This document shows positions 34,201 to 43,246 of a stretch of DNA of 64,000 bases, one piece after another. The position numbers were made by a program, and so were the translations under genes. The first letter of the stretch is position 1, and every line of letters starts with the position of its first letter. The notes beneath the pieces were generated by a model. The model made no database searches. It had not been told where the DNA came from and saw only the letters and a list, made by a program, of their open reading frames with translations. The DNA comes from Nevskia sp. (GTDB lineage Bacteria; Pseudomonadota; Gammaproteobacteria; Nevskiales; Nevskiaceae): positions 310,001-374,000 of the forward strand of contig JALNYU010000001.1 in the NCBI GenBank assembly GCA_023229645.1. Direction: 5' to 3'.

Positions 34201-36252
34201 CTAGTACAAATCGAATCCGTCGCTGCCGTCGGCGCTATTCGAAATAAAGGTGCTCGGGCCGCCGCGGCGTGAACCGGGAACTAAACGCGCAACGTTTTTC
34301 GAGCGGCTGGCGCTGCGACGCTCCGTTGTGCGATCCCACTCCGACGATGATCCTAAGCCCCCTGTGTCGTTAGTTAAACGGAATACCGAGACCGAATTTT
34401 GTAATAGCTGCGACTGATCTTCCATCGACTTCGCGGCAGCCGACGCTTCTTCCACCAACGCGGCGTTTTGCTGTGTAGCCTGCTCAATCTGCGCGATCGC
34501 CTGATTAACTTGCTCGATGCCGGACGACTGCTCCGACGACGCCGCAGTAATTTGCGCCATGATATTGGCCACGCCCTGGATCGATTGCAGAATCTCAGTC
34601 ATCGTCTGGCCTGCGGACGCCACGAGTTGTGATCCCGCTTCGACCTTACGCACCGAGTCTGTAATCAAATCCTTAATCTCTCGTGCGGCGCCCGCGCTGC
34701 GCTGAGAAAGGCTACGAACTTCCGAGGCAACAACCGCGAATCCGCGCCCTTGCTCGCCCGCGCGCGCTGCTTCCACCGCTGCATTCAACGCCAGAATATT
34801 GGTCTGGAACGCAATGCCATCGATGACGCTGATGATGTCGACGATTTTCTTCGAACTCTGACTGATCGAGCCCATCGTTTCGACCACCTTATTGACCACA
34901 GTTCCGCCTTTGATCGCGACCCCAGAGGCATCTGAGGCCAGCTGATTCGCCTCCGCGGCGTTCGCTGCGTTTTGCTTCACCGTTGCGGTCAATTCGTGCA
35001 TCGTGCTCGCGGTTTCTTGCAGGCTTGAAGCCTGCGCTTCGGTCCGCGCGGAGAGGTCGTTATTTCCGGACGCAATTTCACTCGCTGCATTACTGATCGC
35101 TTCCGTCGCCTGGCGGATTTCGCTGACGATCTTATTGAGCTGTGCGACGGTTAGATTGCTATCGTCCTTTAGCTGTCCGAACAGGCCTTCATATTGGGCA
35201 GTGATGCTTTGCGTTAGATCGCCTTGCGCGAGCGCAGATAGCATCCGAACAACTTCATTCAGGCTTGCGGAATTCACTTCCAGCAAGTGGTTAATCCCCT
35301 CCGCCAGCTGCTTGAAGAAACCTTGTTTGTCGTCGAGCCGCAAGCGAGTGGAGAAGTCGCCCCGGGTAGCGCCGGAAATGATTTCACTGATTTCTTTTTC
35401 CACCGCTACTTCCGCCGTGCGGTCCAGCCACTCCACGACGGTGCCAGTGCGCTCGCCAGCGGCGTTTTGGATCGGCGTCGCAATCAATTGGAAGGTGCGC
35501 GCGCCGACGACGATTTGGGTGCGATAGGTGCTCGTTAATTTCGCGAGCAAATTACGCTGATGCGCCGGGTTTTTATGGAAGCCGTCGAAGTGCGTGCCAA
35601 CTAAAGTCTCGACGCTGAACTTTGGCAGCGCTTTGCGTAGATCCGCCTCGGCCGCCGTTAGCATCTGCCGTACGGATGCGTTGGTATAGCGAATATAACC
35701 TTCGGCGTCAGCGATCATGACATTCGTTGATGTGACGTCCAAGGCGCTGCGTACGCGCATTCCCTCATCCGCAGATTGCCGTAGATTGCTGGCTTCTTGA
35801 GTCAGCGCTTTTTTAGTTTCGGTGTGTGTACTGATGCTTTCGTCCAGCAAGCGCCGCCCATCTGATATTTCTTGAATTAGGCGTTTCTGCATCGAAGCCA
35901 ACGCCTGCAACATCGCGCCAATTTCGTCGTTACGGCCGATTTCGATCGGCGTTTGTAGATCACCGGCAGCGACGTTCTTACTGAGCACGACGACCGTTTG
36001 GGTTGTTGCCAGCAAACGACGATGCAGCTGCGTTGAGAGCACGATCTGCGCGATTGCAAATGCCAGCGCAGCTGCCGGCAGCCAAGTGCTAACGGGGGCC
36101 GATAGGCCGAATAGCGCAATGACGGAAATTGCCCCGATGACGCCCGCCGGCAGGATAGTCAACAGTTTAAGTCGCGTCCCAAGCGAGGCCTTACGCTCGC
36201 CGCCACCATCGTGCTGTGGCATTGGGGATTTATTCGACCGGGTCCGTTCCAT
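34201..36252 (-). CDS. Methyl-accepting chemotaxis protein with PAS domain
   Basis: This 683-residue chemoreceptor has two closely spaced membrane helices (about residues 30-76) with only a few residues between them, so there is no periplasmic sensor. A HAMP region follows (about 80-130), then a PAS domain (about 165-285: NVMIADAEGYIRYTNASVRQ, VGARTFQLIATPIQN), then the signalling domain whose hairpin tip is VIDGIAFQTNILALNAAVEA and RAGEQGRGFAVVASEVR. Signals are therefore probably sensed inside the cell, as in redox/energy taxis receptors. No CheR-docking pentapeptide is seen at the C-terminus (ends GSDGFDLY). Confidence 0.93.
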   Translation of the reverse strand: MERTRSNKSPMPQHDGGGERKASLGTRLKLLTILPAGVIGAISVIALFGLSAPVSTWLPAAALAFAIAQIVLSTQLHRRLLATTQTVVVLSKNVAAGDLQTPIEIGRNDEIGAMLQALASMQKRLIQEISDGRRLLDESISTHTETKKALTQEASNLRQSADEGMRVRSALDVTSTNVMIADAEGYIRYTNASVRQMLTAAEADLRKALPKFSVETLVGTHFDGFHKNPAHQRNLLAKLTSTYRTQIVVGARTFQLIATPIQNAAGERTGTVVEWLDRTAEVAVEKEISEIISGATRGDFSTRLRLDDKQGFFKQLAEGINHLLEVNSASLNEVVRMLSALAQGDLTQSITAQYEGLFGQLKDDSNLTVAQLNKIVSEIRQATEAISNAASEIASGNNDLSARTEAQASSLQETASTMHELTATVKQNAANAAEANQLASDASGVAIKGGTVVNKVVETMGSISQSSKKIVDIISVIDGIAFQTNILALNAAVEAARAGEQGRGFAVVASEVRSLSQRSAGAAREIKDLITDSVRKVEAGSQLVASAGQTMTEILQSIQGVANIMAQITAASSEQSSGIEQVNQAIAQIEQATQQNAALVEEASAAAKSMEDQSQLLQNSVSVFRLTNDTGGLGSSSEWDRTTERRSASRSKNVARLVPGSRRGGPSTFISNSADGSDGFDLY

Positions 36253-36660
36253 TCGTAAAGCTCCGAAGATAACGAGTACTGTAATTAGGGGTTAACTTTG
36301 TATCGTGTTCCCGCGCGCAGCACGCGAATGCGGTCGCAGCACAGCCCAGCTATCAAGTGCCTCAAGAGACATTGGACTGTGGCAGAAACCTCTGTTTCGA
36401 TCGCAGACGAGCATGACTGCATGCGTGCCAAAGAGTTGAGTAATTCCAAATGGCGGTGGTCAGACGGGTGTTGTGTAGGGTGCAATTGGCCGACATGTTT
36501 TCGACATCAGTTTCGAGCAAAAGCCAATTCGCGCTTGCCCTCATATGGCAAACGATATGCCAGCGGAGGGAAATTGCGCTGCAAGCCATGCGCCCCGAAT
36601 TAATTGCGATCAACGGTAGGTCTTGCCGGGCAGAATGGTCCAGCGACTACGCTATTAAGT
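36253..36660. other. Gap between divergent chemoreceptor genes
   Basis: The 616-base region between the divergent chemoreceptor genes must hold both promoters, but no strong sigma-70 or sigma-54 motif stands out. Short open frames here show no family resemblance. The part from about 36661 on is listed separately as a structured leader. Confidence 0.4.
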
Positions 36661-36868
36661 GGTAAGGGGCTGGCAAGACCTTCTACAAGCGCGAGCGATG
36701 ACAGGGGGAATAAACATTGCACTGCGACAATATGGCGACGCTGGGTGTCGAATTGTTGGCAACCTGTCCCGTAAAAAGGGACGGCGTGACCTCGGAAGCT
36801 GCCGGGGCCTAGAGAGAACTAACGAGGGTCCAAGCCTGCAACGCAGGCAGGGCTAATAGGAGAACAAT
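36661..36868 (+). ncRNA. Hairpin-rich leader ahead of the soluble chemoreceptor
   Basis: At least five stems can be drawn in the last 200 bases before the gene: CGACAAT/ATTGTTG (36725-36731 with 36752-36758), enclosing CGAC/GTCG (36736-36739, 36747-36750); GTCCC/GGGAC (36766-36770, 36778-36782); CCTCGG/CCGGGG (36790-36795, 36802-36807); and GCCTGC/GCAGGC (36834-36839, 36843-36848) just before the TAGGAG ribosome binding site. GGCAACC...GGGACG loosely recalls c-di-GMP-I riboswitch blocks but does not fit the consensus. It could be a riboswitch or simply a structured leader. Confidence 0.4.
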
Positions 36869-38479
36869 ATGCAGGCTGTAATGGATATCCCCGCTGATCC
36901 CGCACTGATGCCTGCGGGCGACGACGGCCAATTGAGCCTGCCGCCGGTTGATGATCTCAAGGCTTTAAGAGGTCAGCTGGCAGCGCTGGCGCGCGGCGAG
37001 TGGCCGGCGTCGCTCGACGCCGATTTGGTTCCACTGGTCGCGCGTTTACAGAACGCCGAGGCCGGACGAACGCTGACGCAACAGGTCTTGCGGCAGCTTG
37101 CCGCGTGTAATTTAGACCTCGGCGAAGTACCCGAAGATGCCGAGCCGGCACTGGCCGCCGGATTCAAAACTGGGTTTGGGAATCTCTCCGAAGCGATCCG
37201 CCAGGCGCGCGGTTTCGCGGTGGCAATTGCCGAAGAAACGCCGCAGATCGCGGAAAAAAATCAGGCGCTCAGTGTCCAGTCGCAGCGGCAAGCGGACGCG
37301 GTTACGAAATTAGGTGAACGCGCGGCCAACCTGATCAGTGCACTGGCTGAAGCCGGCAAACAGTTACAGGAACTTGGGCGTTTGGCTGCCGAGGCCGATC
37401 AACGTGCGACCAGTGGTCGCGCCGCTGCCGCAACGCTGGGCCGCGTAATGAAGGATGTTCGTGACCGTGCAACGAGCATTACGGGCGTTATCGAGGTGAT
37501 CGATTCCGTCGCGTTTCAAACCAATATCTTGTCGATTAATGCTGCGATTGAAGCGGCTCGCGCTGGTGATGCGGGACGCAGCTTTAGCGTCGTTGCGAAA
37601 GAAATCCGCATGCTGGCCAGCCGTGCGGCAACGGCGGCAAAAGACGTCAGGGCTTTGATTGGTGAAACGCAGGACGCCGTTAAGCAAGGCGCGCAAACCG
37701 CCGAGGCGACAAGCGTCGAATTGCACGAGCTGGGTTCGCTCGCCGAGCGCACGTCGAAGGCGATGGCGAGCGTATCGGAGTCGATGACGATGCAAAGTAG
37801 TGAGGCGCAAGCAATCGAGACGGCGCTGGTTGAAGTCGCGAATCTCAGTCAATCGAATCTGGCGCACGCCGAGGAGATCCGCGAAGGCACCAAGGTGTTG
37901 AGCACGCAGTCAGAAATGCTCGGCGATTGCGTCAAACTATTCCAGCTCCCGGAGAATCCGCTGAGCGAGCCGGCGCACGCCGAGGCGCTCGACGTTGCAC
38001 AGTGGGCTGCGCAAGAGATCGGTCGCGTACTCGAGGAGGCGGTGGCCCAGGGCGATATCAGCGAAGACGATCTATTCGCACGCGAATACAGCCCCATTGC
38101 CAATACCGATCCACTTAAGCACAACGCTATTTTTACGCCGTTGTGCGACGAGGTACTCCCCGCGATTCAGGAGTCGGTGCTCGATGAAAATCCCTGGGCG
38201 GTGTTCGCAATTACCGCGAACGTCGATGGCTATGTCCCAACCCACAATCGGAAATTCTCACAGCCATTGACTGGCAACCGCGAAAAAGACCTTGCCGGCA
38301 ACCGCGCCAGACGCATATTTAGCGACCGTGTCGGCCGCACAGTTGGCGCCCACACCGACCCTTACCGACTCCAGATTTATCGGCGCGATACCGGCGAGAT
38401 CATGTTCGATATCTCCGTCCCGATTTATTTTGGCGAACGGCACTGGGGTGGTTTCCGGATTGGTTATCGGCTCGGCTAG
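36869..38479 (+). CDS. Soluble methyl-accepting chemotaxis protein with C-terminal sensor domain
   Basis: The 536-residue product has no membrane segment. The signalling domain spans about residues 120-350, with hairpin tip VIDSVAFQTNILSINAAIEA and AGDAGRSFSVVAKEIRMLAS. After it comes a separate domain of about 150 residues: VLPAIQESVLDENPWAVFAI, DGYVPTHNRKFSQPLTG, GNRARRIFSDRVGRTVGA, LQIYRRDTGEIMFDISVPIY and GERHWGGFRIGYRL. Related PAS/Cache-like modules are common in chemoreceptors, but placement after the signalling domain is the reverse of the normal order. It may form a soluble array or join a membrane array; ligand unknown. Confidence 0.9.
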   Translation: MQAVMDIPADPALMPAGDDGQLSLPPVDDLKALRGQLAALARGEWPASLDADLVPLVARLQNAEAGRTLTQQVLRQLAACNLDLGEVPEDAEPALAAGFKTGFGNLSEAIRQARGFAVAIAEETPQIAEKNQALSVQSQRQADAVTKLGERAANLISALAEAGKQLQELGRLAAEADQRATSGRAAAATLGRVMKDVRDRATSITGVIEVIDSVAFQTNILSINAAIEAARAGDAGRSFSVVAKEIRMLASRAATAAKDVRALIGETQDAVKQGAQTAEATSVELHELGSLAERTSKAMASVSESMTMQSSEAQAIETALVEVANLSQSNLAHAEEIREGTKVLSTQSEMLGDCVKLFQLPENPLSEPAHAEALDVAQWAAQEIGRVLEEAVAQGDISEDDLFAREYSPIANTDPLKHNAIFTPLCDEVLPAIQESVLDENPWAVFAITANVDGYVPTHNRKFSQPLTGNREKDLAGNRARRIFSDRVGRTVGAHTDPYRLQIYRRDTGEIMFDISVPIYFGERHWGGFRIGYRLG

Positions 38480-38557
38480 GCGCAAACGGCTGCGGGTTTG
38501 CGAGCGAATAGCGATCACCGCCGCTGCGAACGCACGCGCGGCGACGAAACGTGGGGC

Positions 38558-38911
38558 TTAGTTTTCGGCGTCAAACGCTGCTTGCAGCCATTGCAGGCGG
38601 TCGGCGTCGAGCGCGACAACGTCGAAACGAACGTTGCGCTCAGCGTGTTCAGGGTGCGCCGATAAATACAGGCGCGTTGCGTGGACCACGTGGCCACGTT
38701 TACGGCGGTCGATCGACTCCGCTGCGCTGCCATAGCCAGCGCTGGCACGGCTGCGCACTTCAACGATGACCAGCACGTCGCCGTCGCGCATGACCAAATC
38801 CAATTCACCGCCGCGGCAGCGCCAATTTCGAGTCACCAGCTTCAGCCCTTGCGCTCGTAAGTGCTGCAGGGCGCGGCTTTCGGCATCGTTGCCGCGCAGC
38901 CAATTTTTCAT
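38558..38911 (-). CDS. yraN: UPF0102 protein YraN (endonuclease-like fold)
   Basis: A 117-residue product of the UPF0102 family, predicted to have a Holliday-junction-resolvase-like nuclease fold. Conserved features are NWRCRGGELDLVMRDGDVLV (the acidic metal-site residues), VEVRSRA and the IDRRKRGHV helix. Biological role unproven. Its start overlaps the lpoA stop (ATGA), so it is co-translated with lpoA, as in many gammaproteobacteria. Confidence 0.95.
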   Translation of the reverse strand: MKNWLRGNDAESRALQHLRAQGLKLVTRNWRCRGGELDLVMRDGDVLVIVEVRSRASAGYGSAAESIDRRKRGHVVHATRLYLSAHPEHAERNVRFDVVALDADRLQWLQAAFDAEN

Positions 38912-40986
38912 CGACCGTTGGCGGACTCGGGCGGAGCCAGTAGGAACGGCGCCGCGCGCGTCATCTGTCCGCAGAGCAGGCCACGATGAATGGCGCCGCT
39001 GGCGTCAACGCGCAGCGTGCCGGTGGCGCCGGAAAGATTGTCGCCAGGATGCAACTGATTCTTCGCGATCAGATCGGCCAGCGTGAAAGCATCGCTGCCC
39101 AAAGCGTAGAGGCGGGCGTTGTCGAAGCTGCGGCCGTTCTGGGCGTCCGCGCGTAACACCGTCCAGTGGCCGTCACCGTCGAAGACCCACGGCGCGTCGC
39201 AAAAACGGATGCCGGAGAGATCGGAGTCGCCGCTGCCTTCAAAAACTGCGCTCGTGGCATAAACCGGGACACGATCGGCGTGGAAATAACGAAACAACGG
39301 CCATAGCACGCGTGCCTGCGACGCGCGGGCTGCGATGAAAACGAAGTCAAAATCATTGCGCCGTTGTGGGTCGATGCCGGGCTGTGCTTTGGCACGCGCA
39401 TCAGCGGCTTTTTTCTTGTCGTCGATGGCGACAAAGCGCAGCAATTTCCGGACGGGATCGGCCCAGCTGGCCGGTTCGCCACTGTATCGGCTGGCTTCGA
39501 CAACACGTCCGCCGAGTTCGCGCAGCCGCTGTTCGAACGCCATCGAAACGCGGTTGCCCCAGTCATTTGCTGAAGCCAGCACCAGTACCCGCGTTAAGCC
39601 GCGCGCGACCGCGTCTTCGGCCGCCGCTTGGGCCTCGTCCTCCGGCGCGAGGCCGAACTGGTAGAAGCCGGCAGGAACCGCGGCGGTGGAATCGAGGTAG
39701 TTCAGCGCTAGCACCGGGGTGCTTAGCGCCCGAGACTGCCCGGAGGCGGCGAGTTGCGTAACGCCTTCTTTCAGCAGCGGTCCAATTGCAAACGCGGCGC
39801 CATCACGCACAGCGTTTTGATAGGCATCGACGACATTCCCGCTGGCGCCGTCATAAACCCGCGTATCCGTGGCGTTGCCCGCGGCGGCAGCACTGGTATA
39901 GCCAGCTTTTACGGCATCGCCGGCAGGCAGCAATGCCCCGGACTGCGGCAGCAATAAACCGGCGGCTTGGCCGTGTGCGGCGAGCTCGTTGAACGGGGTT
40001 GAGGCTGGGCCAGCGATTGGGATCTCGACCCGAGCCGCAGGTGTTGTTGGGCTTGGTGGTGGCGGCACCGTCGATGTGCTCGCCGTGCTCGGCGCTGGCG
40101 TTGTGGCCACTGTCTGTTGAGCGGGCAGGGCTGGTGGTGTTGGTAACGCGGGCAAAAAGAGATTCGCTAAGCGTTCTTCCCCAGGATGGCGCGGGAAGCG
40201 GCGGCGCCAAGCATCGTAGTCCTGCAACGCCGCATTGCGTTGTGCCAATTGCGCAAGTTCCAGCCATCCTCGGACGGGCGAGGCATTGTGCGCTGCGAGG
40301 TTCACGGTGGCGGGCGTCAGCGGCACGCTGTTGAGTTCGGACCACAACAATTCGCGGTTGTCCGCAATTGCCCGCGGCGTTGCCAAAAAGCGCTCGCGCA
40401 GCACCAGTGCCTGAGTCCCGCCGACGGCGTCGCCGATGCCGAATAAGGCCACGCCGCGAATGCGTAGCTGCCGCTCCGCCGCGACGGGATCGGCGCTGAG
40501 ATCGTCGTTGGGCAACAACCGCAACGCCCGCTGCGGATCGTGCCGCGCCAGTGCAGTTCCAGCGCGTAATAAGCGATACCGGGTCTGCTGGGTCGGGTTG
40601 AGCGCGGTCGCCGCAATTTGGTCGAGGATCACATCGGCGCGCTCCGGCGCGGCGGCGGCGTCAGCCAGATCGGCAGCGCGCAGTCGGTACTCGGTTGCGA
40701 CCGATGGCGGCACGTTATCGGCCGCGTCCTGGTACAGAGCCGCTGCGCCGAGCAGGTCGCCACGGCGGACGGCGGCTTCGGCGTCGGCGAGTGTCGGCCG
40801 GCCGCTAACCGGCGCCGCAAGCACGGCCGGGGCGCTGACAGGCGTCGTCCCGCCCGGGAATCGCGTTGCGACGCCAGCGCTGGTTGCGCAAGCGGTCAAA
40901 GCGCTGATGAACAAACCCGCGAGAGCGGGCGCGTGCCATGGATTGCGGCGTGCGAGCATGGTGCGGCCGAGTAGGTAGGGGAGCAT
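38908..40986 (-). CDS. lpoA: Penicillin-binding protein activator LpoA
   Basis: LpoA is an outer-membrane lipoprotein that reaches through the periplasm to activate PBP1A. The product is 692 residues from ATG 40986, or 683 from ATG 40959; both keep the lipobox LTAC near residue 33. The N-terminal half has TPR-like helices; a proline/threonine-rich linker lies around 280-320; the C-terminal half is a periplasmic-binding-protein-like fold (LLLPQSGALLPAGDAVKAGY, IGPLLKEGVTQLA, VLASANDWGNRV). It is divergent from rsmI, the standard arrangement. Confidence 0.93.
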   Translation of the reverse strand: MLPYLLGRTMLARRNPWHAPALAGLFISALTACATSAGVATRFPGGTTPVSAPAVLAAPVSGRPTLADAEAAVRRGDLLGAAALYQDAADNVPPSVATEYRLRAADLADAAAAPERADVILDQIAATALNPTQQTRYRLLRAGTALARHDPQRALRLLPNDDLSADPVAAERQLRIRGVALFGIGDAVGGTQALVLRERFLATPRAIADNRELLWSELNSVPLTPATVNLAAHNASPVRGWLELAQLAQRNAALQDYDAWRRRFPRHPGEERLANLFLPALPTPPALPAQQTVATTPAPSTASTSTVPPPPSPTTPAARVEIPIAGPASTPFNELAAHGQAAGLLLPQSGALLPAGDAVKAGYTSAAAAGNATDTRVYDGASGNVVDAYQNAVRDGAAFAIGPLLKEGVTQLAASGQSRALSTPVLALNYLDSTAAVPAGFYQFGLAPEDEAQAAAEDAVARGLTRVLVLASANDWGNRVSMAFEQRLRELGGRVVEASRYSGEPASWADPVRKLLRFVAIDDKKKAADARAKAQPGIDPQRRNDFDFVFIAARASQARVLWPLFRYFHADRVPVYATSAVFEGSGDSDLSGIRFCDAPWVFDGDGHWTVLRADAQNGRSFDNARLYALGSDAFTLADLIAKNQLHPGDNLSGATGTLRVDASGAIHRGLLCGQMTRAAPFLLAPPESANGR

Positions 40987-41030
40987 CCGGTAAAGTATGA
41001 CATGGCATTCGCGCCCTTTATTCTCCTAAC

Positions 41031-41933
41031 ATGATCGATCCCAGCGACTCCGAAGTCCGCGCCGGTGCCCTTTACGTCGTCGCAACGCCGATCGGCAACC
41101 TCGGTGATCTCGCGCCGCGGGCGCAGGCGGTGCTGGCGAGTGTCGACCGCATCGCCGCTGAAGACACGCGTTCCAGCGGCGTTCTGCTGAGCCATTTTGG
41201 TATTCGTACGCCCCTGGTTGCATTGCACGAACACAACGAAGATCGCGTTGCCGAGGCGCTGATTCAGGCCGTGCGTGACGGCAGTTCCCTGGCGCTGATT
41301 TCTGACGCCGGCACGCCGTTGATTTCTGATCCTGGCTACGCGCTGGTCCGCGCGGCGCGTGCTGCCGGTGTACCTGTTTACGCGCTGCCGGGGCCGTGCG
41401 CGGCGATCGCCGCGTTGTCGGTCTCGGGATTGGCGACCGATAGTTTTATGTTCGCCGGCTTCTTGCCCGCTAAGTCAGCGGCTCGCCGCGCCAAGCTGGC
41501 GACGCTGGCAAACGAGCCGCGCACCGCGATCTTGTACGAATCCGCCCACCGCATTGGCGAGAGCTTGGCGGATCTGGTCGCCGTGCTCGGCGGTGCGCGG
41601 CGCGTTTGTTTGGCGCGCGAGTTGAGTAAGCGCTTCGAGGAAAGCATCACGCTGCCCGCCGCCGAGCTCTTGGCCTGGCAGCAGGCCGACGGCAACCGCA
41701 GCCGCGGCGAATTTGTGCTGGTGGTCGAAGGCGCGCCAGCGGCAGAGGATTCGGTCGACGCTGAGCGCGTGCTGCGCTTGCTATTGGCCGAACTACCCGC
41801 CTCGCGCGCGGCGCGGCTCACGGCGGAAATTACCGGCTGCGCGCGCAAGCCGCTGTACGCGCTGGCGCTGAAACTCAGCGACGCGGGCGTGCAGGGCGCA
41901 CCTGAAAACGGCGACAATAGCGCTTCCACCTGA
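41031..41933 (+). CDS. rsmI: 16S rRNA (cytidine-1402-2'-O)-methyltransferase
   Basis: RsmI 2'-O-methylates C1402 of 16S rRNA in the P site. The 300-residue product has the tetrapyrrole-methylase-type fold with ALYVVATPIGNLGDLAPRAQ, AEDTRSSGVLLSHF and LISDAGTPLISDPGYALV. It is divergent from lpoA-yraN. I looked for rnpB, which adjoins rsmI in some relatives, and did not find it. Confidence 0.96.
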   Translation: MIDPSDSEVRAGALYVVATPIGNLGDLAPRAQAVLASVDRIAAEDTRSSGVLLSHFGIRTPLVALHEHNEDRVAEALIQAVRDGSSLALISDAGTPLISDPGYALVRAARAAGVPVYALPGPCAAIAALSVSGLATDSFMFAGFLPAKSAARRAKLATLANEPRTAILYESAHRIGESLADLVAVLGGARRVCLARELSKRFEESITLPAAELLAWQQADGNRSRGEFVLVVEGAPAAEDSVDAERVLRLLLAELPASRAARLTAEITGCARKPLYALALKLSDAGVQGAPENGDNSAST

Positions 41934-41948
41934 GCGGTCCGCCGCCCC

Positions 41949-43238
41949 ATGCCTTCGTCAGAATCCTCGCCTTCGCCGGCAACAGCCGAACCGCTGGCCG
42001 GCAAAGATGCGTTTGCCGCGCTGCGCTTCCCTGAGTTTCGCAACCTCATCACTGGCTCGTTCTTGTTCACGATCGCGCTGCTGATTCAGGAAGTTGCGAT
42101 CAGTTACGAGTTGTATCGCGTCACCCACGATCCGCTGGTGCTCGGCCTAATCGGCCTCGCCGAGGCGATTCCGTTTATCGCGCTGGCGTTGTTCGGTGGC
42201 CATGTCGCTGATCGCTACGACAAGCGCCGGATCATGTTGATTGCGCTGGCCGGCATCATCGCCGGCTCTGCCGTGCTGCTGTGGATGTTGCATCCATCGG
42301 CACGCGGGCAGTTATCGCAAACCGCTTTGCTCGGCGTTGTTTACGGCGTTATCGCCGCGCTCGGCCTAGCACGTGGCTTTTTGACGCCGGCGGTGGGTTC
42401 GCTGAAAGCTTTTTTGGTGCCGCGCGAGCACTATCCAAACTCCTCGGCATGGAGCAGCACGGCGTGGCAAGCCGGCGGCATCCTCGGGCCGGTGTCCGCC
42501 GGGTTTCTCTATGCCGCGTTCCAACTCAGCGGCACGTTGATCATCGTGCTGGTGCTGCAGGTGATCGCGTGGCTGATGTTTTCGCGGATCAAACCGCGGC
42601 CGGTGGTGCACGATGCCAGCCAACCGCGCGAGAGTTTGTCGCAGAGCCTCGGCGAGGGCATTCGGTTTGTTTTCGGCAGCCCGATCATTCTGTATTCGAT
42701 TTCGCTCGATCTGTTCTCGGTGCTATTCGGCGGTGTTGTCGCAATTCTGCCGGTCTTCGCGGAAGACGTGCTGCACGTCGGCGCTGAAGGGCTGGGCATA
42801 CTGCGGGCGGCGCCGGCCGTCGGTGCGATGCTGACGGTGCTGGCCTGCACGCGCTTTCCGCCGACGCAGAACGCCTGGCGCAATCTGCTGATCGCCGTCG
42901 CCGGCTTCGGCGTTTCGGTGCTGGTGTTCGGCGTCTCGCGGCTATTTTGGTTATCGGCGCTGGCGCTGTTTTGCAGCGGTGCGTTCGACAGCATCAGCGT
43001 TGTGATTCGCGGCACGATTCTGCAAGTGCTGCCGCCGGATCACTTACGCGGCCGCGTCCTGGCGGTCAACAGCATATTTATCAGTTCCTCGAACGAGGTC
43101 GGCGCGTTCCAAGCGGGGCTATCCGCGTCGATTTTCGGCGCCACCCGTTCGGTGTTGATCGGCGGCACGATCACGCTGTTGATTGTCAGCTACGTCTGGC
43201 GGCGCTCACGCGCGTTGTTCTCAGTGCGGTTGACCTAG
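41949..43238 (+). CDS. Major facilitator superfamily transporter (MFS_3 / EntS-like)
   Basis: The 429-residue product has about twelve membrane helices. Its family features are LRFPEFRNLITGSFLFTIAL, GGHVADRYDKRRIMLIAL (the loop 2-3 motif) and the second-half DHLRGRVLAVNSIFISSSNE. This resembles the exporter subgroup that includes EntS; substrate unknown. It follows rsmI by 15 bases, perhaps by read-through, and converges on the quinone oxidoreductase with an eight-base gap. Confidence 0.9.
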   Translation: MPSSESSPSPATAEPLAGKDAFAALRFPEFRNLITGSFLFTIALLIQEVAISYELYRVTHDPLVLGLIGLAEAIPFIALALFGGHVADRYDKRRIMLIALAGIIAGSAVLLWMLHPSARGQLSQTALLGVVYGVIAALGLARGFLTPAVGSLKAFLVPREHYPNSSAWSSTAWQAGGILGPVSAGFLYAAFQLSGTLIIVLVLQVIAWLMFSRIKPRPVVHDASQPRESLSQSLGEGIRFVFGSPIILYSISLDLFSVLFGGVVAILPVFAEDVLHVGAEGLGILRAAPAVGAMLTVLACTRFPPTQNAWRNLLIAVAGFGVSVLVFGVSRLFWLSALALFCSGAFDSISVVIRGTILQVLPPDHLRGRVLAVNSIFISSSNEVGAFQAGLSASIFGATRSVLIGGTITLLIVSYVWRRSRALFSVRLT

Positions 43239-43246
43239 CAGCGCAA

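Noticed and set aside
36661..36868. Canonical c-di-GMP-I (GEMM) riboswitch
   Set aside because: Only the GGCAACC and GGGACG blocks resemble it; the GCAAAGCC segment and tetraloop receptor are not there, so I list it only as a structured leader.
40987..41030. RNase P RNA (rnpB) next to rsmI
   Set aside because: In some relatives rnpB adjoins rsmI, but both sides of rsmI have gaps far too short, and the conserved GAGGAAAGTCCGGGC core is not seen.
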